A stretch of 64,000 bases of DNA, taken from NCBI GenBank assembly GCA_020064725.1, contig JAGTWJ010000008.1, positions 1,612,001 to 1,676,000 of the forward strand. The letters are read 5' to 3'. The notes below the pieces were generated by a model. That model had not been told where the DNA came from and ran no database searches. It saw only the letters and a list, made by a program, of their open reading frames with translations. Both the position numbers and the translations under genes were made by a program. Of this stretch, positions 35,956-47,678 are shown in pieces (within the stretch, counting starts at the first letter, position 1; every line of letters starts with the position of its first letter). This DNA comes from Drechslerella dactyloides. Its lineage: Eukaryota; Ascomycota; Orbiliomycetes; Orbiliales; Orbiliaceae.

Positions 35956-37983
35956 TCACAGACTATAACTCCTGCCCTGCACCTTCTTGCTGCTCCTAGT
36001 GAACACGGACCGCTCCTTCATCAACTCTTGTCTGTACTTCTTGGCTTCCTCGAGACTTATCGGTGGCGGCAGATTCTTCAGAACAAGGCCGAATACTTCC
36101 TCTGGGAGCTGGCCCATAGGCCCTTCACGCAAGACCTGCTGATACTCGGCGGTAGCTGCATCTTGCTGCGGGGCGACCGTCCGTGTAGTTGGGATCTGTT
36201 TGTGTCCGCACAATATTGTCAGCGGAAACTCTATAGTCTAGATACCGGTTGGAAAACTCACGTCGAAGGACTCATCCGTGTCGCAGAGGAAGAAAACCAA
36301 GATTTTCCGATAGCCCGGTTTCGTCGGATCAGCTAGACGGAAACCACTCACACAATGCTGATAAATGTTCGGAAACGCGATCGCCCGATTATCCTAGATC
36401 TCACGATTAGCACAGGATATTAAGATGGTTTGGTTATAAGTATATCTGCTCACCTTAGTCTGGATAGCTCCAAGGTCTTGGATACTCTCTCCCCAGCCGC
36501 TGGACATGCCATACACAAAAGTCCAATTGGAGTTATGCAGCTGGGTATCCATACCGGATAAGTGGACATTGCGCCGGAACGACAGACTAGAGTCGGTAAT
36601 ATTTTCCTGGGCGTAGTAGTAGATACCTGTAGCGATGATACGCTCGTTCTACTCAAGAATTATATATTAGAGCTGAACTAAAAATACCCGCATTATGGAA
36701 AGGAAACGCACCTTCATTGCCTCAACGTGCCAGCTCCCGCCTTTGTAGGTCGGCTTCTCAGGTGTTAATTCGATGTTCGCCATCTTAACAATCACCTTGA
36801 CTGTCTTCCCTTCCAGACGAGATTTGTCCTCAATTACAGGCGGGCTCCACATGCTCCCTATGTCGCCGATGTCACGGATGTTGATGCCTTCATAGTGTGC
36901 CTCTTTCCCTTCCTTGGCATGGGCTTTGAAATCAACCGTTAATTCCTTGCCCGTTCGGAACTGCTCGGCCAGTTCATTCCACTGCTCTTGATATTTCTGA
37001 TCATCAAGGTAGAGAATTTCCTCGCTGCCGTAGTCGCCGTCCCAGATCCACGGGTCACCACACCGATGCTTATGATGCCTCCTGGTGTCCATGTCAGCGA
37101 GGACATGGTTAAACAACGGGACAAACTTGGAGAAAATCTGCTCGATGATGGGGTAGAAGCGCCGCTTCTGCCCTGGTGCGGAAAGATTGTTGATATATGA
37201 CTTGATGACCGTCTTTCCATCCGTGTCTACTTCAAATTCGGACGGCAGCCAGCAGAACTTGCTGGAATAGCCGTTGACGTCGACCTTACGGGGAGCATCT
37301 TTGTCGCTGTCTTCGCTGTCGCTGTCGTCATAATTACCGTAACCACCGTCGTCAGACTGGTCGTCCTCGTATTCGTCGGCGCCTTCTTCTGACTCTTGAG
37401 GCGGGGCGATTGGTCCTCCATAAGTCAGATCAACCGAGCGGTTGTAGACGACCGGCCAGAGAGACGGGTGCACGAGGTCTAGGACCTGGTAGTTGGAGCC
37501 GGGATGCCAGTCTTTTTCATCTTCGGGCACATTCTCAAGTGTTGCGACCGCTACACGAATTTCCATCTCAGCATACTCCTAGGCAGTACCATAATATCAT
37601 TTCTACGCATATGGGAATATCCTACCATCAATTAGCTTCTTCCTCAAGTCTTCGTCGATTAAACCATCTGCCCTCCACACAGAATCAATGTCTGGCTCAA
37701 TCGGGCATCCTTCGGCCCTCAGCTTCTCCACATAAGCCTTGTATCGCTCCGTAAGCTCCTCATAGACGAAATTAATGTCTTCTGCGTTCCATGTCACCAC
37801 CTCACCCATCCTATCTTGTTGCTGGTGTGCCTCCCTGAGCCACTTGGTGAACAGCTCGCGGTCCTCGATCTTCTCCGTCCAATTTGGCTTGTTGCGGATT
37901 TCGGATGAGAAACTCCGCAAGTATTGCTCGCGAATGGTCATGACACTGCCGTGTGGCTCGGGGTCAAGCGGGTGAGGATACAT
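35956..37983 (-). CDS. DUF4246 family protein, possible frame break after exon 1
   Basis: Exons: 37983 to about 37626, about 37578-36712, 36648-36454, 36393-36262, 36195-35956; about 595 residues if joined, the usual size. Function of DUF4246 proteins is not established. Seen in order: a helical start (RELFTKWLREA), DWHPGSNYQVLDLVHPSLWP, a very acidic linker (SDSEDSDKD), FCWLPSEFEVD, RFYPIIEQIFSKFVPLFNHV, NIELTPEKPTYKGGSWHVEA, NERIIATGIYYYAQENI, and ILVFFLCDTDESF near the end. Introns 2-4 are phase 0 and clean. Between exons 1 and 2 the only good donor (37625, GTAGGA) and acceptor (37579, CCTAG) enclose 47 nt and are out of phase. So there is a frameshift, a sequence error or an unusual splice here. 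Confidence 0.78.
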
Positions 37984-38886
37984 GGTGAATGTGAATTGGC
38001 CGATTTACTGATTCGAAAGTTGAAAGGTAAAAAAATGAGTATACTTAAGTAGCTTTGCGATAGAAACAAGCTAAAAGAAGACCTGGAAGTTAAGTTATTT
38101 GCAATTGTGCACGTCGAAATTCTGCTCCTGAAATTGATGGTAGACTGGAGATGTTGCGGGTGAACCCCCGCATCTTATACACGACGGCACATGCATGCGC
38201 GACACCCAATGGCCCTTGATTAGCTGACGTTCGACGCGTTCAGCTGTCATGTCTGTGACATGATCACTGTCGCGCCTCGGTGACTCAACCTCCGAGGTTT
38301 CGCTTGTCTCCGCCCTTGCGCGGAAAACGGATGGAGCTGAAAATGCAACATTCTCCCGTTTTAGGCTCACCGCCATGTCATTGTGGAGGAGTCAGGACAT
38401 CGGCAATTTAGTCCGCTATTCAGACGAATAATCTAATTCGGCGCCGCGACAATGGACGGGCCTTGGCGGTCGAGAAATGCATTGAGCAACACCTAGACAC
38501 TTGCGCTTAGTCCTGAAATTCAATTTTTCGTATGCGTATGACTGACCCAGCAAACCCAATCGGCTTTCGAGATCCGGAGCGAATACACTTAATTAGCTTA
38601 GGCTTTGTTCCTCAACATCTGAAAGTCTGAAGCAAACACCAGAAGGAGAATGCGCAAGTTGGATTCTTTACTTACACATCAATTGGCCCTCCATTCAATT
38701 CGTAACGAGTCTCAAGCGAACTAAAATCAATCTTTCGTGTTCCCGATCATTAATGCAGAACGCAACCCGATCCAGGCGAAAATACAACCACGTAGCTACA
38801 AGGATCTGTGAGCTGTGCTTTTTCAAAACCTACAGGCCTAGCAACAACCAATGCTGTTGTACCAATCGACTGCAAGCTGCGCTATC
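37984..38886. other. Intergenic, upstream of the DUF4246 gene
   Basis: No convincing ORF. Its left end holds one copy (38672-38713) of a short repeat found again at 39820-39861. Confidence 0.55.
38672..38713. repeat. Diverged dispersed repeat, copy 1
   Basis: About 40 nt (ttacacatcaattggccc... to ...cgtaacgagtctc) match the copy at 39820-39861 at roughly 34 of 39 positions, with weaker similarity for about 50 nt further right. Both copies lie downstream of minus-strand ORFs. Confidence 0.65.
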
Positions 38887-39273
38887 CTATTGTGAACGGT
38901 GAAAAAGAATGGCATTGTATTTCATTCGTCTGTTTCTTGCAATAGAGAACAGAATCGTGACTATACCGAAGCATACAATCTTGAAATAGTATTCTTCAGA
39001 AGAAAAAGTAAAATTTAAATTGTACAGAATAGCGCGATAAACGCGAGGCTCATTCTGGCCCATATCCACGTCGATACCATCATCCCAAAGTATATTTCCC
39101 GTATTCGGATCCCTGTCATGCCCCTCATTATCATGATACGATGCGAAAAGAAACACATAAGTTGTACGATTTTCAGTCCATTTGTACGGTTCCACCAAGC
39201 TGAGCATGAAGCTAGCCTCCCAAAGGAATACCCTTGCTGGACCTGGGTACCAGTTCGATGTACATAAACCCAT
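38887..39273 (-). CDS. Doubtful hypothetical membrane-anchored ORF
   Basis: An ORF of 128 codons with one hydrophobic segment near the C-terminus (YYFKIVCFGIVTILFSI). An overlapping minus-strand ORF at 39212-39562 in another frame reads MAEMAPLPLLHEDYEPAPSS after an internal ATG. The two look like halves of one protein, but no acceptable intron links them, so this may be a pseudogene with a frameshift. No family recognised. Confidence 0.3.
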   Translation of the reverse strand: MGLCTSNWYPGPARVFLWEASFMLSLVEPYKWTENRTTYVFLFASYHDNEGHDRDPNTGNILWDDGIDVDMGQNEPRVYRAILYNLNFTFSSEEYYFKIVCFGIVTILFSIARNRRMKYNAILFHRSQ

Positions 39274-39562
39274 CCTGAAAGCGAGTGAAGATGTTGGGAC
39301 GCAGGTTAGATAGCATGCTTGACGGAGCTGGCTCGTAGTCTTCGTGGAGGAGTGGTAAGGGTGCCATTTCAGCCATAGCTGCCCTCTTGATCTCCAAAGT
39401 TAGGTTTTTGAGGGTGTAGTTGTACGTGTGTTGTAGTTTGGGTCGGTTGAATTCTGATACTGAAAACGAGATCAATGGGAAGTTCTCGATTCGTGGGGAC
39501 GAAATTCTTGCGGTCAGTATCTTCAAGGGTGTATAGTTGGAATTGAAGTTTTGGGCGATCAA

Positions 39563-39959
39563 TGGAACAGTCAGACTATTTCATGAGTTTTCGAATTCAT
39601 GATTCATACTTAGACTAGTAATAAAGTCGTAGTAGACCTTTCGAAGAAGAATCTTCGAACATGGGCTACCTCTTTGCTTCCAGCACTTACCATAGCTTCT
39701 CGTGCAAGTCCACAAGTTCAAGCCCACAAGCTCAAGCCCACAAGTCGGAGAGATACAAAATTTAAAATACTTGAGTAAGTAACTGTATACATTAGAAAAG
39801 AGAATGTGCTAGTTTCTATTTACACGTCAATTGACCATCCATTCTGTTCGTAACGAGCCTCTATCAATCCAAGAGTCAGTATATTTTCCCAATCGTTAAT
39901 CCAGGCAATGTGCGATAATATTCCACCAAGAAACAAAACCGAAGAAGAGTAAAGTGACT
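39563..39959. other. Intergenic with short direct repeats
   Basis: Contains a partial tandem repeat of ctcaagcccacaag (about 39713-39750) and the second copy of the dispersed repeat at 39820-39861. Confidence 0.55.
39820..39861. repeat. Diverged dispersed repeat, copy 2
   Basis: Partner of the copy at 38672-38713, in the same orientation; lies just past the stop codon of the gene at 39960-41901. Confidence 0.65.
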
Positions 39960-41901
39960 TTACATACTCTTCAAAATCTGCTTTAGAAGCTGTTTGTGTC
40001 GGCGATACTCGGGAGCTTCTTTTACCTCCTTTACAGACTCCTCCACCGACTTTGCCACAATATACTGCAAATCGTCATTGTCTTCCCTGAAGTTGTCGAA
40101 GGCTTCATCCAGCATCTGTTGCAATTTCTTTGAAGCCAACACCTTAGCAAGCGCTCTGTCAGCCATGTCCCGCACCAGCCCAGACTTCTCTAAATCCGAC
40201 ACGATATCAAATTCTTCATCCTCTTGTAGATCCTCGAGTTCTTCAATGCATTCTTCTACGATCTCTTTGACCCATGCATCCACTTCGGCTCTGAAACTTG
40301 ACCTTTGGTAGTCGTTGAGATGGCTCAGAGGTTGTTTCGGAGAAAACGGTTCCTTGTCCTCGCTTGCAGGGCCAGAGGACTCAGCATTGTAAACCACCCC
40401 TTCCGCTCCTTTCGCGGCGCCTTGATTCCTCAACAATTGGTGCACTAGGTTCTCAAGCGATTGCATACGCTCGGTGAACTTGGTAGTCTCCTTGGATGCC
40501 CCCTCGATGTCGTCTTGAATAACATCCTGCATCTCACGCAGCCTATCTGACATCACTTCACCCACCCGTTGAACCATACGATCTTCAAATCGCCCTAGAT
40601 CAACGGTGGGGCCCAAGGAGCCCGATGACGGCGTCCTAAGTCGAGATGACGAAAATGATTTTGTTTCATCGCTGGAAACTGGGGTACCCTTCATGAAATC
40701 TGAGATGGTCTTGAACGCCCCCGACTCCCAGATACTGTCAAATTTGGTAGGTGAATGAGCAGCCTCAGTCTGTACAGGCTTTCCAGCATCTCTTTTGGCC
40801 GTCTGGCCGGCTGCCGTTGCCATAAACTCCTTCAGGAACTTTCTATCCCCTGCCTCGAATCCTTCGAGATAGTCGTCGGCCAATTCTGGCGCCCGCTTTG
40901 TGGCAGCGGTATTTCCGGGCGCCGGTCTCCTCCTGATCTGCTTGAAGACGCTATCGATCTCGTGCAAGGCTTCTATCCGTTTTCGGAGCTTGACAAGCAG
41001 CTTCTTCGCCTGCGCAAACTCCAACCGGGCCCTGTATTTCTGCTTGTGTGATAGATACGGACTTACGGCCTCGATTTCCGCCGACCGTAACAGAAACCAA
41101 CTCACGTCATCATGCAGCTTTTCGATCTGGGATTTCAGCTCCGTGAAATCAGGTCTTTCCCCTGGACCATTAGATCCTGCATTGAGCGATTGGCTGGCGG
41201 ATTGATCAAGCGGCTCTGTCTCTCCGCCGACTGTATGAGCATAATCCCTCAAAACCTTGCGTATCAAAGGACGCCCTGCGGGGACCGACTCGGTCTCAGG
41301 CTTTGGCTCGGGCTCGGGCTCCGGCAACGGCTCGGCAGGCGGCGTAGAGTTGATATCCTCCTCTGTCCGTCCGTCCGATTCCGCTCGCTTGCGCTCGATA
41401 ATCTCAGCGACTAGATCCCGGAGCTCGGACGGTGAGTTCGCAATGAACGTATTCGGCGGGAGCGGGATGCCGTCCGCGTCCGCCTCATGGCCTTTCAGCG
41501 ATTCGGGGAGCTCTGGGATGGTAAACACGATGGAACTCTGCCAGTCCGGGAACTGCAGCTTCGTGCCCTTGGAGCCTACAAGCTCATAGCTGCGGATGAA
41601 ATAATCGATAGTGCTGCCGATGAACGGGTTCTTGATGCTCCTTATGAATTCCCAATATTCGGGGTCGTTTCGGCTCAAACTCGCAGGCGGCTTTTTGTTG
41701 CCGCCACCATCGTTTGGCGGGGTGGAAAGATAGCGCGGGCGGGCTCCTAGAACTGGATATACAAGTCAGATACCCAAATCGAGTTGACATAAAGCGACCG
41801 GCCACAGACGGGGCACATCTACATGATGAGGCGATGGTTCGGTAGGGGTTGACCGCTCGGTAGGGTCTGGCCAGGCGGGCGAACGTCGCGAACGATGACA
41901 T
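39960..41901 (-). CDS. Mitochondrial coiled-coil protein of unknown family
   Basis: Two exons, 41901-41823 and 41752-39960, give 623 residues. The start region is Arg/Ala/Ser-rich without acids (SSFATFARLARPYRAV), and ARPRYLSTPPND follows across the splice, a good mitochondrial presequence with a likely cleavage site. The intron (41822-41753) has a weak donor, GTAGAT, but is the only pair I found that is in phase. Then come PEYWEFIRSIKNPF, an alternating Pro-Glu run (PEPEPEPKPETE), and several helical charged regions that may form coiled coils, the last very acidic (EECIEELEDLQEDEEFD). No enzyme motif or membrane helix seen. Probably a matrix or membrane-peripheral protein; the family is not recognised. 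Confidence 0.72.
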
Positions 41902-42715
41902 TGCAGATGGCAGATTGCCTGCGCGCAGCTGCGTTGATGTCGCGTAGGCGAACAGAGAAAAAAAAGTTGGTCACCTCCGAAACGAGAATGTTCGATGGCG
42001 GTGCCAAAAATACAACGTCATCAGCCTCGATATCGCCGGCTCAAGCTAGTCCCCGCGGCGGTACCCGCGGTCTCCGTGTATTCGCTTATGCATGCATGTA
42101 GGGTCGTTGAAGTCGATGGCCAGGCTAGCGATATCGTGTTTGAGAAATAGGCCAGACTCCTGAACTAAAACTCGGAATGAAAAGTATTTCTTGGGCGCCT
42201 AGGTTCCGCTGAACTTAATAATACTTTAAACGCAATAGACCAGCGCGGCGTAGCCAGCGCAATTACACCGACAAAACATTCTGGATTGTGACCATCGAGA
42301 AAAAGGCCATGGGGCATCATGGCCACTAAGACTCATTAGGAATTACTTCAGAATTACCACTCTAAGAATCCACGTACGCATATAATAACAATAAAGCAGC
42401 AAAGCGCCTCTTGTTCATGACGGAGTCCATGATTGAACCTGTGTCATTTAGGTGACACCAGGCGAATGGATGCGCGACGTAGGACACCAAATTTGCAAAG
42501 ACATAAATCCGACAAATCCAAAATAGATAATAGCTATACTATCGCCAGTGATATCGATAACTAGAATAGCTAGATCCTATTAAAATCCCTCAAATTACAA
42601 GAGTACCCAATCGATGATGATCTCTCCTATCGCAAGTCCAACAGAAACATATCGATATCGCTCGAAGCCAACACTAGTACTCTCATACACACAATATGAA
42701 AATCATGTATACCCA
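41902..42715. other. Intergenic, tandem minus-strand genes
   Basis: Promoter side of the mitochondrial coiled-coil gene and 3' flank of the secreted protein gene. No coding signal beyond chance ORFs. Confidence 0.6.
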
Positions 42716-43618
42716 TCAACAACACTGATAGCCATTATTCGGGTCCAGCGTGAAGATATATAGTTGATTATCAGCAGTATACTTAATGCTTCTCGCCCCA
42801 CCCCTGGTATCAGTATTACCTCCCAGACAATCCCGCCAGATAAGGCCGCTGCACGTCGCCAAGCATACAACGTTGATATTATTCGGCGGTATCGCGTTCC
42901 CCTGCGGTGCAAACTCCGTGTCCACCTGAATCTCGTTGCCATCCTCAGCCTTGAGTCTGGCGCCGAGGTACTCGCCGTTGTTGGTGAAGCCGTAGTAGAA
43001 TGTAACGTGGCGGAGTGTGCCAACCTCGCGGAGGTCCGAGAGCATGTGACAGTATTTATAGCGGATAGTCTCGAGAGTGCTGGAGAGGACCCAGGTGCCG
43101 GAGCCGAAGCAGGCTTTATTGGTCCATGCCCAGCCATTGGGAAGCTCCGGAAGATGACCGCCCACATCTGCCCGTTTGCCGACTGCGTTATCCTCTTTGG
43201 TAGATGGCTCGGGGAAGGTGGTATCTGTATTGTCGGAAATATATACCGGATTGCCGTTGACGTCTTCTTGAGTGCGGTTGAAGTGGATATCGCTGATAGC
43301 ATTGTTGTACATTGAAACTGGAGTGTCGTAAGTGCAGAAGAGTAGGTTGCCGTCGACGAATGTTGGGGTGCCGCCTTCACGACAGCTGGGCGCAGGGCTA
43401 CCATCTTGCCGTTTACGAAGAGCAGGAGACCCGTAGATATGATCCAAGACCTCCCGGATTCGCAGGCCGTAGTGCTCGCGGTTGAGAACCCCGCTGATGG
43501 AAGGGTCAGTGTGGACATCCGGGATAGCAGCCCCGGCAATCAAAGTGACAAGCTGGGTGAGAATCCAAAAGAGAAGGACCTTCGGCATGAATTTGAATTG
43601 CTGCATTACGTGCACCAT
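42716..43618 (-). CDS. Secreted Cys-containing protein of unknown function, intronless
   Basis: One exon coding 300 residues. A hydrophobic N-terminus (MPKVLLFWILTQLVTLIAGAA) fits a signal peptide, and LRKRQ shortly after fits pro-peptide removal by a Kex2-type protease. The mature part has about ten Cys spread as CREGG, FCTYD, ACFGS, YCHML, VCLATCSG, DCLGG and a terminal QCC, consistent with disulfides outside the cell. YKYCHMLSDLREVGTLRHVTF and TFYYGFTNNGEYL look like strand-rich segments. The first in-frame ATG (43618) gives MVHVMQQFKF; a start at 43603 or 43588 would shorten the signal region. Family not recognised; an effector-like or wall protein is possible. Confidence 0.68.
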   Translation of the reverse strand: MVHVMQQFKFMPKVLLFWILTQLVTLIAGAAIPDVHTDPSISGVLNREHYGLRIREVLDHIYGSPALRKRQDGSPAPSCREGGTPTFVDGNLLFCTYDTPVSMYNNAISDIHFNRTQEDVNGNPVYISDNTDTTFPEPSTKEDNAVGKRADVGGHLPELPNGWAWTNKACFGSGTWVLSSTLETIRYKYCHMLSDLREVGTLRHVTFYYGFTNNGEYLGARLKAEDGNEIQVDTEFAPQGNAIPPNNINVVCLATCSGLIWRDCLGGNTDTRGGARSIKYTADNQLYIFTLDPNNGYQCC

Positions 43619-44256
43619 CGTATAGAGATATTCAGTATAATCTGATAGTGCTATCGAAGAAATCAAGGCGAATTACGACTACTGGTAGAAGAAGGACAGG
43701 AATATTTAGGTAATATAGATAGTATACTGTTGAGATGGCAAGATCATGATATCAGCCTCGTCCGCTCCGGCTCTCAGAGGTCTCTTATATATAAACGCAC
43801 TCAGTAATCTATCGATTGTAGCACGACTCAGAGTCTTCACTATCAACCTCTCATCAACCTAAAAATATCACGATAGTGCCGGAGCAGCCAGCAGCTGACC
43901 TGTTCAACTCCAACTCTTACTGCTTGTCAAGTTTCGGATCTGCCCGCCTGACATCGTTACTATCGCTGTAGTCCGAGAATGCTTCAGAATCTCATATCTT
44001 GCATTCCGCCAGCAATTCGCAGACCCCTTGCAGAAGACTTCGTGATGACACATATAAACACCGATCGAGCAGAATATATCGAATGCCGAAATCGCGTTGT
44101 GGCACAAATTGCAACATGCTCGCCAAAACCGCGCCCAGGCCGTCAGCTCCAACATCCAACAACAACTCCACCCCGCCGAATCCACTCGACGACCAGTCTA
44201 GATCAACATCCTGCAACTGACCCTGGAGCCACCTCGCAGATAGCAAGAACAATCCA
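43619..44256. promoter_or_regulatory. Divergent promoter region, secreted protein / AIP1
   Basis: About 0.64 kb between two divergent start codons. No particular regulatory site recognised. Confidence 0.5.
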
Positions 44257-46371
44257 ATGTCCATCAAAAGGCGTATGTGGGTTCCCTCGGAGTCTTTCCC
44301 ACCGCTCGCTGTGCCAGAATTCGAAGAACACCAAGCTGACGCAACGGCCCCTTGACAGAATCGATATGGGCGTCGAGCCCCGCCACGACTCGCGGGCGAC
44401 CAACCCACCTGAGCGCCGACCCGTCCGGTCAACGTCTCGCCTACGCCGTACGTCTCCCCTTGCCATCCACCGGACGCGATACCCGATCTAACATGATCTA
44501 TTTATGGCCAGTCGAACAAATCCATTATTCTACGCTCCATAGACTCCCCGGCGGAGTCAGTGCAGTATACCGGTCACATTGCGAACACGACCGTCGCTCG
44601 GTTCGCGCCATCCGGCTACTATGTCGCGTCCGGCGACGAGGCAGGCACAGTTAGAGTATGGGACTGTGCCGGCGAAGATATGAACACGAAGGGCGAGTTT
44701 CATATCATCAGCGGCAGAATCAACGATATCGCATGGGACTCGGAGTCCAAGCGGATCATCTCCGTTGGCGACGGCAAGGAGCGATACGGCCACTGCATGA
44801 CCTGGGAGTATGCACACCTCCAGTCTTGAATGATAAATATATACAGCATGAGCTGAATCGGTGACAGTACTGGTAACTCGATCGGCGAGATATCCGGCCA
44901 CCAAAACGTCGTCAACGCGGTCGCGATAAAGCCGAACCGACCATACCGCGCCGCCACAGCCGGCGACGACAACAGCGTCGTCTTCTACAACGGCCCACCG
45001 TTCAAGTTCCAATCGGCGATGAGGAGCTCGCACACGAATTTCATCCAGGGCCTCGCCTTCTCCCCGGACGGCATGCACCTCGCCAGCGTCGGCTCGGACC
45101 AGAAGATATTCCTATGGGACGGCAAAACCGGCGAACTGGTCACACAGATCCAGGACCCTGACAATGGCCACAAGGGCGGCATATACTCCATCTCCTGGAA
45201 CGCGGACGCCAAGCGCTTCGTCACCGCAAGCGGGGATCGCACCGTCAAGATCTGGGACGTCGAGGCGCAAAAGGCGGTCCACACATGGTCCTTCGGCGAC
45301 GCCGGGTCCATCCCGGACCAGCAGACCGGCGTGATTTGGCTCAACCGCTCCGACAACCTGATCATCTCCGCCTCGAACTTCAGCGACCTCAACTACTTGT
45401 CCGAGAAGTCGCCAACGCCAATCAAGGTCGTCTCCGGCCACCAGAAGAGCATCACAGGCCTCGGCATCCAAGCCGACGGGAAGACGATCTGGACAGGTAG
45501 CTACGAAGGCCGTGTATGCTCCTGGGACCTCGCGACGGGTACCGCTGAGATTCCAGAGAGTCCCACGCACACGAACCAAGTCACGAGCTTCGCTGCCTCC
45601 GAGGGTAGAATGTACTCGATCGCAATGGACGACAGCTTCCGCACCATCGACACGGGCGTCAAAGACTTCACGTAAGCCTCACCCTCCCCACCACCTCATT
45701 GTTACGCTGGCTAACCATACCTCACACCACATAGCGGCTCCGTCGTCAGCACGGACGGCCAACCCCGCGGCATCGCCTACTCCCCAGACACCTCCTCCGT
45801 CTTCATCGCGACCCTAAACGAACTCGCCGTCTACAAAAACGGCGAGAAAACAACCTCCTCCCCGATCAAAAACTACACGCCGACCTGCCTTTCCTACTCC
45901 CCTTCAACCCACCTCCTCGCCGTCGGCGCGCAAGACAACAACGTCTACCTCTACCAGCTAACATCCTCCTCAACGTCCATCCCGTCCGCGCCAACCGCAA
46001 TCCTAAAATCCAACCGCTCCTCCGTCTCCGCGCTGTCTTTCGCACCAAACTCACCGCTGCTCGCCGTCGGAGATAGCGCGGGCAAAATCATCCTCTACGA
46101 CAGCAGCACGGGTGAAGTCAAGACCACCCGATGGGCCTTCCACACCGGCCGCATCGCCGCCATCCGCTGGAATAGCGCGGGCACGCACATCGTGAGCGGC
46201 GCGCTGGACCAGAATGTCATAATCTACAGTGCGGAGAACTATGTCAAGAACGTGAAGGCGCTGGGCGCGCATAAGGAAGGGTGTACAGGCGTTGAATGGA
46301 TGGATCCTCAAACTGTCGTGAGCGTGGGCACGGACGGGTGCGTGAAGCTGTGGGTGGTCACGCTGCCGTGA
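44257..46371 (+). CDS. AIP1: Actin-interacting protein 1 (WD-repeat, cofilin partner)
   Basis: Five exons (44257-44272, 44359-44447, 44512-44807, 44868-45671, 45735-46371) give 613 residues, the normal length. AIP1 works with cofilin to take apart and cap actin filaments. It folds as two WD40 propellers, and many repeats can be seen: GTVRVWDCAGED, IGEISGHQNVVNAVAI, GLAFSPDGMHLASVGSD, KIFLWDGKTGELV, SISWNADAKRFVTASGDRTV, KIWDVEAQKAV, GHQKSITGLGIQADGK, SALSFAPNSPLLAVGD, AIRWNSAGTHIVSGALD, and SVGTDGCVKLWVV at the end. Exon 1 has only 16 nt and codes MSIKR, giving the family start MSIKR-x-SIWA across the splice. Convergent to WEE1. Confidence 0.93.
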
Positions 46372-47678
46372 TTCGATTTGCAGAGTATACTCCCCGGTGC
46401 TTATTCCTGGACGAAAAACGCCGGTCAAAGATCTACTAGAACAGTTATGAATTGAGTGCTACTTAGGAATACGACCCCGAGAGATTTCTGCTCGTAGATA
46501 TATATACATACATGCGACCGCGTCTGATGCATCCGCTTCATCCATCCTGTAGTACCAAGAGCCCAGTTCCCCTGTTCGCAAGACATACATAGATATCCGA
46601 TCATTGGCCCATTAATCACGTTGGAAAAGGATAAGTTATGTGGAACAAGAAGAATTTGATGATATTACGAGACCATGCACGTATACTTCATAATCCATTC
46701 ATTCAGCCATCAAACCACAGCGACCAGCCGTCGACCACGCGCCGGCCTTCCCCCTGACCCTTCCCCCCTCTCCCACTCTTCTCTCCTCCATCCATCCCCT
46801 TCGCACCACCCGCAATCCGCCACGTGCACGAAAACAGCCAGCCAACCAGCCAGCCGATATAGTATACAAGATATAGAAAAGAAAGAGAAACATATATATG
46901 TAGTCAAGATAACAACGCCCGCAAATACGACAGATCCGACGTCAAAAGACAAACGGTTACCGCACCGAGCATCGAGAAGTGAAGACTAAAAAAAAAAACA
47001 GAGAAGAAAAACCCCACGGACGCCGTCATAGATGCATGCATGCAATAGAAATCGCACGCCGTCATGCTCGAAAAATTGGAAAAAGACAACAAAAAGGCAC
47101 AGCGAGAGAGCGATCGAAAAAGAAAAAACAGGTGGTAATAGTACATGATTGCGCGAACGAAGCGTTCGTAGACGGACGGATGGATGAATGTGCTGCTCGC
47201 CAGGATTTCCTGATTGTACAAATATTACAGGCCCAGCTCATACACCGCAGTATTTTCGTGCATGCTGTAGAAATGTCGAAAAGGGAGAGTGTCGGTTAAG
47301 CTGGCGTTTTGCTCCACGGGAGGGACCAAATAACGAAGTGAAAAAGACAATTCAAGAAACCAAGAACGGAAACAAAAAACCTGACTACAGAATTTATATC
47401 AAGCAGACGAAAAGAAAAGAAAGCAAGACAAAAAGCATATGGAAAGGAAGAAGTTCTTTCATGCAGTGCAGAAAAGATATATATTCGTGAGTGGTAAGAA
47501 AGGTGAGATCATAAGGGGTGATGAGCAACCCCCCGTAAAAAAACAAAGAGAAAAAGTTTACAAAAGAACAGAAAGCGGGTCCTAACTCGTCATGTGGCTC
47601 GTGACATGGCTTCGTCGCAATATCGATTTATGGTGTCTTGGATTTGTTCGTTGTAGTAGCTGCTGAAATCAACTCGGC
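46372..47678. other. Intergenic between convergent AIP1 and WEE1
   Basis: About 1.3 kb, A-rich on the plus strand (11 A at 46988-46998 and several shorter runs). Small ORFs here are compositional. It probably holds the 3' untranslated parts of both genes. Confidence 0.6.
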
